The translations under genes and the position numbers were made by a program. The notes beneath the pieces were generated by a model. That model did no database searches, had not been told where the DNA came from, and saw only the letters and a list, made by a program, of their open reading frames with translations. From Codonopsis lanceolata (taxonomy: Eukaryota; Streptophyta; Magnoliopsida; Asterales; Campanulaceae), in NCBI GenBank assembly GCA_013146195.2, contig CM028383.1:13023311-13087310 (forward strand): 64,000 bases of DNA. Reading direction: 5' to 3'. This document shows positions 11,776-21,136 of this stretch, piece by piece. Numbering within the stretch: position 1 is the stretch's first letter; every line of letters begins with the position of its first letter.

Positions 11776-12156
11776 CTCCCTTCGGACCTATATATAAGCA
11801 AAACTAATCGATTTCACACAGATTAAGAAAGTAAGTTAAATTAGTTAAATTGTCTTGATTTTATATAAAACAAAAGTATGCTTACTAAAATACCCTTAAG
11901 TATCTCACTCAAAACTGATGACAATTAATGCAATATTAACTAATTGTCATCAATTCATTATAGCTCCTTTTATAATTAGTGGCTCTTTGTGTATAGGGAA
12001 TGTGCACACATCTTGAAAAACAAAAGAATTAACAAGGGGTATTTTTTGTACCAAACTTCTTGGAAGTTGTGAGTAGAGTTTAATATGGTGATTTTTGCTT
12101 ATATTTGAGTCCACCAAAATTTGATATTTTTTGCTTATATATAGGTCCGGAGGGAG
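11776..12156. mobile_element. Stowaway-like MITE, 381 bp, TA duplication
   Basis: Terminal inverted repeats begin CTCCCTTCGGACCTATATAT and end with the reverse complement, tatataggtccggagggag. TA dinucleotides flank at 11774-11775 and 12157-12158. There is no ORF. This matches non-autonomous Tc1/mariner (Stowaway) elements of plants. Confidence 0.93.
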
Positions 12157-12229
12157 TATTTATGCTAGAAATAAACATCTATGCATATGAAATATTATGA
12201 CTTATGAAAGTAAAATTGTGATACTTGTT

Positions 12230-12386
12230 AAGGATTGATTCTTCATACATGATGAATATGACTTCGACGTCGAAGCAATCGATATCTTCTACAAGGGTCC
12301 TCTCGCCGGTGTCGACCACTATAGGCTCTCTGACCCTAACTTCTTTAACTCATTCAAAGACGATTTCGATGACCCCGACATCCACT
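12230..12386 (+). other. Unidentified exon-like fragment
   Basis: A GC-richer patch sits in AT-rich surroundings. From about 12242 to a TGA at 12384-12386 it is open and reads as an acidic, aromatic tail (IDIFYKGPLAGVDHYRLSDP, then several Phe and Asp residues). No start codon or obvious splice acceptor is in register. It looks like the last exon of a protein gene or a captured gene piece. I do not recognise the family. Confidence 0.35.
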
Positions 12387-12449
12387 GATGAGTGCCAACC
12401 TCCGTGCGACTTCTTACAATCGTTCGTGTCTGTCTCTATTTGTTTCTAG

Positions 12450-13170
12450 AGTTCGTAATGCTTATGATTTTCTATCTCCTTGTTCAAAAACCTCGATCCC
12501 TTCTGTTTTGTTGCTATAGAATTGTACTCCTCTTTCAAGATATATGAAAATCATTATTGTTTAATTGACACATTAACCCCCTATATTTTGGACATTTTGA
12601 AAAGTTAGCACATATTAAAATTTTTAGTAACGGTAACGGTGGAACGGGGAATTGACCAAAAAAATCAAATTGAGGGACCAAATGAATAACAAAATAAATA
12701 GTGGAACCAAGCACATATTTCGTGGATAGTTCAGGGACCAAAAATATATTAATCAAAAAAATTTAACATTCTCCATTTTTAAATAATCGTCTTCTTTGAC
12801 CCGGTACATTATTTAAGAAAAAAATAATTGACTGTATTACAAATATTGATGTGATGAGTGGTTTCTTTTAATCCCCTTGAACATGTGACTATAATTAAAG
12901 TATGTAGAAAATATAATAGTAAAAGTATAAAAGTATAAAGTATTTTCCTAAAAAGGAATTTTTTTTAAGGAAAGACAATTATTTTAGAACGCACAAAAAA
13001 AGAAATGAGAACAATTATTTAGAAATAAAGGGGGTAATTAATTACTAAAATGGTCTTAGAGTTGGTCGTATAACTACCAAAATGTTTGAGCAAAATCAAG
13101 ATACTTATATAACATATGGAGGGTAAAGTTGAAAAGTTTTTTAAGATTGTAGATATAATATTTTAGAGCT
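12450..13170. other. Non-coding AT-rich DNA
   Basis: No gene is seen. The segment 12560-12750 has phrases (cattaaccccctatatttt, gttcagggaccaaaaata) of a kind found in MULE-type terminal repeats, but no paired termini were found. The rest is low-complexity AT DNA. Confidence 0.4.
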
Positions 13171-13381
13171 ATGATATTACGAGCTAGAGCTTGTAGTATT
13201 ATTACAAGCTTTAGTAGTGTCGTTCTATCAAATCTCCTAAGATATTTATACCGTTAGATTAAATATGTTCTTTTTTAAGTAATGATATGAACATTCCAAA
13301 TCATAATCAACTTAATCATCTAACGGCTCAAACACTAAAGCTCATAATTATATCACAAGCTCTAGCTCGTAATATCATTTG
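13171..13381. mobile_element. Foldback MITE with about 50-bp inverted ends
   Basis: The left arm atgatattacgagctagagc pairs with the right arm ending gctctagctcgtaatatcat, and the similarity continues through cttgta/tatcacaag and agctttagtag/cactaaagct. The middle holds no ORF. A related copy is at 55447-55612 and a decayed piece near 18150-18210, so this is a repeat family in this genome. Its superfamily is unclear. Confidence 0.8.
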
Positions 13382-13492
13382 TCATATTTTAAAAGTGGAC
13401 TCTTTAAGTGAAGCATTCAAAATTAAAATATTGAGCATTTTACTAGGAACGAAAGGAGTATGACATCTCTAAATAATGCAGAATACTAAGTA

Positions 13493-13978
13493 CTCCTCCG
13501 TTCCATACAAAGAGTCAACTATACTTTTTTGGGATGTTTCACTTTAAGAGTTCACTTTTAAAAAAATGTACTTACAATTTATACAACATCTTTACCCTCT
13601 ATTTGTGTTGTAAGTAATTGTTTGTGTTTAAGTTTCATTGGGCCCCCCGAAATTCCTTCTGGAGCCTGTTGAATAATTTTTATAGATTCTATCATTTCAC
13701 CGATTCGTACTAAATAACGAACTAATGAATTCCCCTCTTTTTGCCATCGAACTTCCCAATCGAATTCGTCGTAACACTCATAATGATTAACTTTACGAAG
13801 ATCTCATTGTATTCCGGAACCTCGTAGGATTGGTCCCGATAAACCCTAATTTATTGCTTCCTCGTCGTCAATAATGCCTACTAGTATTTTTGTAATTATA
13901 ATCAACTTCAATGACATTAATATATCCACTTAAAATTAAACTTTTCAAATAAGGACTATTTGGAAGGAATTGAAAGAG
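13493..13978. mobile_element. Stowaway-like MITE carrying a plastid insert
   Basis: The left end CTCCTCCGTTCCATACAAAG, preceded by TA (13491-13492), pairs loosely with the right end ctatttggaaggaattgaaa + gag, followed by TA (13979-13980). The middle, 13637-13890, is plastid ndhH. The MITE halves are about 145 and 88 bp, so the element was about 230 bp before the insertion, a normal MITE size. Confidence 0.65.
13637..13890 (-). pseudogene. ndhH: Nuclear copy of plastid ndhH (fragment)
   Basis: Translated on the minus strand, about 250 bp reads as the middle of NAD(P)H dehydrogenase subunit H of the thylakoid NDH complex: GLSGPILRGSGI, KVNHYECYDEFDWEV, EGNSLVRYLVRIGEM and IIQQAPEGISGGP. Two tryptophan codons are stops, TAG at 13846-13848 (before GLSGP) and TGA at 13804-13806 (before DLRK); both are single G-to-A changes on the coding strand. 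With no flanking plastid genes and MITE DNA on both sides, this is plastid DNA transferred to the nucleus, not a working gene. In the plastid, ndhH acts in cyclic electron flow around photosystem I. Confidence 0.93.
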
Positions 13979-14043
13979 TATATAAATAGCTAATAATTCT
14001 CTAATATATGTGGTACAAAAATTAGTGAGTCAGTTATTTCTTA

Positions 14044-14238
14044 GAGCCCGTTCGTGACGCTTTTTTAAAACCCAGCTTTCTAAAACGCTCATTTGTTTTA
14101 GAAAGCTTCAATTTGGCAGTGAAAATGCATGATTCGATTTGATAACACAACATATTCAAATGTTGCATTAAAACAGATTCTAAGTGAAAAAACTGTGTTA
14201 TTGGCATGTGTGTCCAAAATACTGGACCAAACAAGCTC
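14044..14238. mobile_element. Tourist/Harbinger-like MITE, 195 bp, TTA duplication
   Basis: The left end GAGCCCGTTCGTGACGC and the right end ggaccaaacaagctc are inverted, and TTA flanks on both sides (14041-14043 and 14239-14241). The interior has a loose foldback (agctttctaaaacgct near the left, agaaagctt beside it). A 3-bp TWA duplication is typical of PIF/Harbinger MITEs. Confidence 0.75.
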
Positions 14239-14462
14239 TTAATGTTTTTAAAAAATTAAAAATGGACGTGCAATTTTGGGAGGGAGGGATTATAACACCC
14301 TTAAAAGTATTATTACACATTAATCTAATGCAATCTCAATTTCTCAAAGTGTGAGAGCTTAGTTTCATCTCTTTCCGTACCTTTGATGATAAAAAAAAAA
14401 AGACTCATTAAATCTAATTGAAAAAGTTAATATGCTTATCATACTGTAATAGAACATTTATA

Positions 14463-14638
14463 TATTCATTTCATTCTGAGCAAAGAGTTCACTATTCTAT
14501 TTTAATATGTTTTATTTAAAAAGTCAACTTTCAAAAATTAAGAAATAAAACTGTTATTTTAATACTAATAAACTACTAAAAGTGTTATTTTAAAAAGTTT
14601 GACTTTCAAACAAGAGTTTTTATCCAAAACAGAGAGAG
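14463..14638. mobile_element. MITE of the gcaaagagttcac family, copy 1
   Basis: It starts near ttcattctgagcaaagagtt and ends ccaaaacagagagag followed by TA. The interior (aagtcaactttcaaaaatta, gtttgactttcaaac) matches the better preserved copy at 18851-19029. The ends have drifted. Confidence 0.55.
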
Positions 14639-14639
14639 T

Positions 14640-15650
14640 ACTTTATATATTGTATTTCCTTACTATGACACTTCTTAAAATTCTTTGAAATATATCAAAA
14701 TTGGTATACTAGAAATAACTCTAAATGAACTGAAAATAAGTCTTATACATTATCAATTTTAGTTTTTACTCCTTCCGTTCCATCCAAATAATGCATATTT
14801 TAAAAAGTTAATAGTTAAGGGATATGCAACTAACATTAGAGTTGATAGAAATTACAAAAATACTTTAGTAAAATTAATATATAAATATCAAATGTGGAGA
14901 GTAAAATTAAAATATTATAGAGATTGTAAACATATTTATTGAAAGTAGCAATGTTGCACATAACATTATTCTATTGAAAGTAGACTCTATAGGTAAAACA
15001 CACTAATATAATATAATGAACTGTTATTTCAAAATAATATAATTGAGTGTTTTTTTACTAGAATTAGGCCTGACAATTGGGTGGGTTTGGTTGAAATGGG
15101 TAACAAGTTGAAACGTGTCGAAATCCATTAGAATCCAAATATCAAACAGGTCAAAATTATTTGGGTTGAAATAGGTAACGAGTTGAAGTGAGTCGACCCG
15201 TCTTAACCCGTTTTTCCACACACAAAAACACGAGTTTGTAGTATAAAAAAATTATGAATTGAAATGAATAATGGGTCTAACTCGTTTTAACCTGACCCGA
15301 CCCATTTTAACCAAAAAAATATTAACAAATTAAATAATTAATTGATTAGATTGGGTGGATTAGTCTAATCTCGAATGAAGTATTATAGAAAATCTTAACA
15401 ACCCATTTTTAAAAGCTTAGAAAAAACCTTGCCTAAATGAGAATATAATGCGTTGCTTTCATTAGTAAAATAGTATTGTCTTGTTTTTTTATAGAGTTCA
15501 CTTGTTTGGGATCACGTGATTTTAGTACAAAAAGGAGCCACCTTTTAAGTCATAGTCACAGCTAGCGAGGCATCATTCAACGCTTCAGCATGGGAATCTG
15601 TGAATAATATTACTCCCCCGCCTCTAATTTATTAGGATGGTTGTGTATTA
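14640..15650. other. Non-coding AT-rich DNA with repeat debris
   Basis: No gene is seen. A one-ended Stowaway-type terminus (ctccttccgttccatccaaa) is near 14770. The segment 15060-15310 has repeated 'gacccgtttta'/'gggttgaaatgggtaac' wording, of a kind seen in plant intergenic repeats; no ends were defined. Confidence 0.4.
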
Positions 15651-15928
15651 CTCCCTCCGTCCCAAAATAGTATATCACGTTTGGTGAGAGTTTTTTTGTT
15701 TTAAAATAGATGATACTTTTTAATGTTCAAGGAACTTCTTATTGTTGTTGTTGTTGTTTTTTCAATTCTACTCATATTTATTGAGTCTGTAACTCGTGTT
15801 TGACTCTTTAGAAAAAAATATTAAAACACTTCATTAATATTTGGATATAAATATTTTAGTTTTTATAATATGTTTCCTTGATTTATGTGAAAAACCTCAA
15901 TACATCGTATATTTTGGGACAAAGGAAG
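15651..15928. mobile_element. Stowaway-like MITE, 278 bp, TA duplication
   Basis: The left end CTCCCTCCGTCCCAAAATAG and the right end tattttgggacaaaggaag are inverted, with TA at 15649-15650 and 15929-15930. The interior is non-coding. Confidence 0.9.
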
Positions 15929-16541
15929 TACGACTTAAAAGTTGGAATTACACTTGCAAGTAAATCTTTCAATGAATCAGATTTTGTTTCAGATATGATT
16001 TTATTATATTCGAAAATTTTGATATACTCTATTCGTTTTTAAATAATTGTCATTTTTTTGTCAATTTTAAAATAATTGTCTTCTTTTTAAAAAAATTCAT
16101 TTAGAAAAACTCATTTATCACTTTATCCTTACTTTTTTTTTACATATTTTAGAAAAACCTGATTTAATCTGAAAAAAAACATATTTATTTATATATATAT
16201 ATATATTCATAGTATACGTCCGATCCGGAAATAACATATTTATTATTATGCATATACATATTATACACAACTAGTTTTTTTTAACATGTGCGTTAAACGC
16301 ACGTCAACTAAATCATATATAAACAAAATAATGAGAATAAAAAATCTTAAATGATATAATAAGAATAATCAGTTTATTAACAATTACACATAAGTATATC
16401 ACTAATCATTATAGATTATAAAAAAAATCCTTATACACAACATTTGTTATCTTATTAGGTGGTTTTTCATTTTTAACACATATCAATATCTAGTTTTTTC
16501 AAAAAGAGACCTACGACTACATGTAATTATTGACATTGACA

Positions 16542-16901
16542 CTAATATTTTTTTATTATATATGATACCAACAATAGTAATTGTCTTTTTTGGAATATGA
16601 AAAATAGTCTTACATCGGATGAAGTTAATGACAATTTTATGATAAAAACATTTTCTCCAACATTGCTTCCTTTCAAAAAAATTAGTTTAGATAATATGAT
16701 CCCAAGATTTATGATACTTAGTCTTGTTTCATTGCACAACCCTGCAGTATGGTCAATATTTCTCAATATCATTACTGAAACACCAATTTGAAGTGTCAAT
16801 TCATGACCTGACAACCATGAACACTTTATACTATTAAAAAACTCTGAATGTCTTCGAATAAAGTTGATTTTTTTCCGCCTACAAATAAAATCTAAACTCA
16901 A
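16542..16901 (-). pseudogene. Helitron PIF1-like helicase, C-terminal fragment
   Basis: The frame reads EFFNSIKCSW, HELTLQIGV, ILRNIDHTAGLCNETRL and FLKGSNVGENVFI, which match the late part of Helitron-encoded PIF1 helicases (family pattern: H.L.LK.G.P.MLLRN......GLCN.TRL). Walker A and B motifs, which lie further upstream in the protein, are absent. The last conserved RRQFP/NKSQGQ block has decayed. The matching relic at 47598-47972 is the same region. Confidence 0.85.
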
Positions 16902-17505
16902 ATAAGTTCTTCATTTTGAATGATTACTTTTACTAAATTATATTTGTATTTTATGAATAAATAAATTTCTGATAAGAAAATAAGCTAAAATAAAAAATAA
17001 TGAAATTATTTTAGTAACCTCAGTTTAAATTGGTTTTGTTTTATTGACTCCGTAACTATTATTTTTGTTCTATCAAATATTTTTATTTTACGAACATAGT
17101 TTTGTTTTACTTTTTTCATAATAATTTTTTAAAAAAAATTTTCCCATAAATTATTTTATTTTACTAACCTCGGCATTAAATTATTTTTGTTTTATTGATT
17201 CTGTAACTTATATTTTTATAGTGGCTTGTTCCATAAATTATTTTTATTTTACTAACTTCTTATATTTTTGTTTTCTTGACTCTGAAACTATTATTTTTGT
17301 TTTAGTTATTATTATTTTTTGTTTAAAGAGAGAAAAATGTTTAAACATAATTAAAAGATGTAAGATGGTGGCGATGATAGAGAAAATATGGAGAAGACAG
17401 GAAAGAGAAAGAGAAATACAACCAAAAGAGAGAAGAATAGTGGAATGGTAACTCAAAAGTCAAAAATTCAAAAGTGTGATTTTAGAGGGAAAATATACAT
17501 TTGTC

Positions 17506-17507
<2 letters not shown>

Positions 17508-17579
<72 letters not shown>
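17508..17579. repeat. Compound microsatellite (TA)n(GA)n
   Basis: About 23 TA units are followed directly by about 13 GA units. Confidence 0.98.
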
Positions 17580-17583
<4 letters not shown>

Positions 17584-18848
17584 GTATAGAAGTTATCTTT
17601 TCGTCTTCATCCCTTTCATATTCTCGTTGTTTTTATCCATAAATCTCTATTTTAGATTGCATCAAGTATTTAATCGTATATGTTAACTGACAACCGATTA
17701 GGATCATATAGATTGACATACACTTGATCCGTTGGGTTATATCGAATCGGATCGACGATAATAAAATTTTGGATTGGGTTAAGATATATTCATATACGAT
17801 GCATGATCCATTGATAGACCTACTGACAAGTTTGGTAAAACTTAAGAAAAAATGTGTTACGAGTATTTTATGTAATACGATCACCTTAATCCAACTCATC
17901 CCGTTTTTATGGGTTGAATTGTGAGAGAATGTGATTCCGTTTTACGATTTAATATCTATAGGACGATCTTACATAAGATTTTTTCTACAAGTTATGGGGT
18001 TAATGTTGTTTAATCAAATGTATTTCGATTTCTATACTATGAGGTCAAATTTGTCATTTTTTAAATGATGACAGGTATATTCCAAATTATCAAAAATTTA
18101 ATAATATTTAAGTATTAAAACTTGTGTTAAAACCATTTATCGACCCTTATAATAAAGCTTCTAAGAATATCATAAGTTTGATTTCGTAATATCATTTGTC
18201 ATTATTATTTCGTTTAACTTATTCTAAAATATTTTTCATAAAAAGTAAATACAAATTCCTGTTTTTTATAATTTTGGATTAAAAAAAGTCAAACTTACAC
18301 TTGAAAAATATCCAATTTGATCAGAAAAATCAAATAAAATAATAATTTAGGAACATTATCGGTAATTATTTATTTTGTTTTGACCGTTCCACTTGCTTAT
18401 TGAGGAATACATATATTATTAGGTGAGTCGTTATTCCATCATTGCACGTATGATTAGCTTTATCCTAATTCCTGAAGGTCTAAAATCGTATTATTATTGA
18501 CAATAATAATCCCTCCATCGTTAAATTATCAATCGTTCCGGTGATTTAGCGTACTGTTTAAGAAAATATATCAGACTTAATTATTAATATTAGTTTGATG
18601 TATAATTTACTTTAAAAACCATTTATATATGGTTCATTATTAAAATAGGATGAAAAAGTAAGAGTGAATTAGTAAAAAGAAAATTTTCAAACAAAACAAT
18701 TATTTTGAGACGAACAAAAAAATAAAAGACAATAATTTGAGAACGAAGGGAATAGTATAATAAAGCTTCCTTTTCAAAATGTTTTGTACTTCCTCCTTTT
18801 TCCTAAAAAATTAATCATACTTTTCCGGTAAAAATCATTATACTATTA
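17580..18848. other. Non-coding AT-rich DNA
   Basis: No gene is seen. A decayed piece of the gagctttagtg/cgtaatatcattt foldback family lies near 18150-18210. Confidence 0.5.
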
Positions 18849-18850
18849 TA

Positions 18851-19029
18851 CTCCTTCCATTTAGGGCAAAGAGTTCACAGTTATATTTTAGAATGTTTCA
18901 CTTAAAAAGTCAACTTTCAAAAATTAAGGGATAAAAGTTACATTTTATTATTAATGAACTACTAAAAATATCTTTTTTAAAAAAAAGTTTGACTTTTAAA
19001 CGGGGACTCTTTACCTGGAACGGATGAAC
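18851..19029. mobile_element. MITE of the gcaaagagttcac family, copy 2
   Basis: The left end ctccttccatttagggcaaa (TA before it at 18849-18850) pairs with the right end ggggactctttacctggaac + ggatg. It is about 180 bp. The internal phrases aagtcaactttcaaaaatta and gtttgacttttaaac match 14463-14638. Confidence 0.7.
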
Positions 19030-19160
19030 TATTCACTTTAAAAGTCACTTTTCAAGAAATTATGTTTATCCATCTCTATAATATTTTAACACCTCTACAC
19101 TTGATATTAACATCTTGCTTATATTCAAACATTTTTATAATTATGATCAATTTTAATTGA

Positions 19161-19902
19161 TGTGCCCGGTCCAAACCCAGTCACAAGCAAAGCACGAGCG
19201 ACCATCACGAGCTCAACTATCATGGGACCTACCAACCTAGCGGGCAGAGCTAGTACGGTACTGAGCAGAGAACATTATAGCTCTCGTCTAAACCTGATCG
19301 AGCATAGGCCTTGCTTGCCCGACCAGAGGCCATGCCCGAGATTCACACTTGTCAGCATTAGATCCACATCATAAACCCGGGCAGAGCCTTGCTCGCCTGA
19401 GCAAGCATCGGCGAGGGACCTCAGAAACTTGCTCTTCAAGACAGGTCGATGGTTTCCTTATCCAAGTAGGACACTTACCTTATATTCACGCGGCCAGCTG
19501 CCTGTAGGGGTTTCCTCATAAACTTGCTATGTATCTATGGAAACCGAATCCCACAAGGATTCTAGGTTATGGGGGCCTATAAATACTCCTCCATAAACCA
19601 TAAATGAGATACACACTTTCTTGAGCCTGGAACCTCTGCCAAATAGCTTTTTGACTCTCACACACGATACTTACTCTCACGCCGGAATGGTTTCGCGAGG
19701 CCAAGCTTTGTATTCCCACTAAGGTGATTTCGTGTTCTTAAACAGGTTCAAGGAAGAAGATCAAGCCCAGATATCCTACACATCAATCGGACGACCCAAG
19801 CTAGATTTTTGCCACGTTAGTTTGGTTCCGTTGCCGAAAGCGAAGCTTCAAAGCTCTCTCATCAATTTTTCCTTTTGCTTTCCGATAAGCGGTATTATTT
19901 CA
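19161..19902 (+). repeat. LTR-like promoter segment of a degenerate retrotransposon
   Basis: It begins TGTGCCCGGTCCAAACCC, is much richer in GC than its surroundings and has a TATA box (ctataaatac, TATAAATA at 19578-19585) with a plausible leader after it. A segment ttggttccgttgccg near 19820 could be a primer binding site. A short gag-like frame follows. No second LTR was found, so the element is partial. Confidence 0.5.
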
Positions 19903-20397
19903 ATGACTAGTAAGGGTGGCAAGCATCACGCCATCGCTAGCAACCACCAGGCTTAAAGCCATTTGGGTAGAAACAACCCACTGCCTGGTGATCTACTACC
20001 AAAAACACCCCTACCAAGGGGTGCAAACAAGGAATCAGAGGAGGGTTGCTTGGCATGCAGCTCATGGGGAGGACGTTCCTTATGTTGAGGAACAATTGTC
20101 CTAACACGTGAGTCGACTAAGCCGAACGCCGTGAAGTAATCAACGAGCAACGAAATCATGCTCGTGACCTCTGGACTCAACTAAGCCATCAGTGAGAAAA
20201 TGGACAGGGTAGCCAGGCGGCCTTGCCCGGGCAAATCCCTGAACAACAGGCCATGGCCCTACAAATGCAAGCGAACTAATACACCAAGATGTATGCGCTC
20301 AATCAATAGCTGCTTGCCTTGGGCCATGCCCCGGTTCCAGTTACTGAGTTCGCGTTGCCCACTCCCAGCAATCCCGCACCTGTTGGTAGTGGCCAGG
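19903..20397 (+). pseudogene. Retrotransposon gag-like remnant
   Basis: The ATG at 19903 opens a short frame (MTSKGGKHHAIASNHQA) that stops after 17 codons. Further on, in shifting frames, are gag-like words (EVINEQRN.ARDLWTQLS, PEQQAMALQMQAN, APVPVTEFALPTPS). It is cut at 20398 by another LTR-like sequence. The identity rests on context and composition more than on a definable domain. Confidence 0.4.
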
Positions 20398-21136
20398 TGT
20401 AGACACCTCAATTTCGTACCCTTGGTATGTGATATGACATGTGATATCAAGACATGTTAAAACTTAACAAATGTCAAGTTAGAAGGTTTAAAAATGTAAA
20501 AAGAAAAGTAGGATGCGTAAAACAGTGAAATTCAGGGGCCAAAGTATCAAAAAGCAGCACAAAAATTGAGCCAGGCGCCACCCACAGGCATAGCTGGCGC
20601 GGCGCCCAGACCTCCTATGGGTGGCGCCCAATAGTTCTTTATGCACTGTATCTCTTTGCCTAAGGTGCAACTCTCTCAACGCGCGGTACAAGCCGATGAA
20701 GCACAGAAAGAAAACTTAATACTGAAAAAGTCCTCATCTCGGCCTATAAATAGAAGGCCCCTGCTTCAAAATTTGAGGGGACACACAGTTCACACACTCA
20801 TCGCACGCAGTTAAAATATCGCTTTCAAAGTACGTAGTGAGCGATCGTCTTGAGAGAGAGAGTTCCCCTCCTCCAAAAAGCCTTGAAACTCTGTCAAATC
20901 TCCTCCAAACTCAAAACTAACCGGTCAAAGTGAACCTTAGCCTCCCAGCTAGGATTCCACCTTATTTCCCCGATCCAAAAAATCCAAAAAAAAGCAATTG
21001 CTCTGCCCGAATCTAAAGGCCAAATCCGCTAGAAGCAAGCAGTTGCTCTACCCGATTTCCGCCAGCAGCAAGCAAAAAACAAGCAGTTGCTCCGCCCATT
21101 TCCCGAGGCTTAAAAGCAACTTTCGGAAGCAGTTAT
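20398..21136 (+). repeat. LTR-like segment with TATA box, interrupted at its right end
   Basis: It starts TGTAGACACCTCAATTTCG, with a TATA box (cctataaatagaagg, TATAAATAG at 20745-20753) and a CT/GA-rich leader. It stops at 21137, where a different LTR-like sequence (TGTGACGACCCGACCC) begins. It probably sits in the gag remnant upstream of it, and was later interrupted itself. The continuation was not found with confidence. Confidence 0.5.

Larger units (their letters stand above)
16271..17579 (-). mobile_element. Helitron relic 1 with PIF1 helicase tail
   Basis: On the minus strand the element ends in CTAG (16271-16274), followed by T, and is preceded by a 15-nt hairpin GTGCGTTTAACGCAC (16288-16302), the classic Helitron 3' end. 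Inside is a PIF1-like helicase fragment (16542-16901). The left part (minus-strand 5' end) is taken to start in the TC/TA repeat tract near 17550-17579; that boundary is a guess. A close relative lies at 47328-49107. No Rep/HUH domain is left. Confidence 0.75.

Noticed and set aside
17388..17642. Reading frame with a Tyr-Ile repeat
   Set aside because: It is the translation of a (TA)n(GA)n microsatellite.
19162..20460. Real small genes in the GC-rich segment
   Set aside because: Frames are short and shifted, and lie next to LTR-like TATA boxes; they fit retrotransposon debris better.
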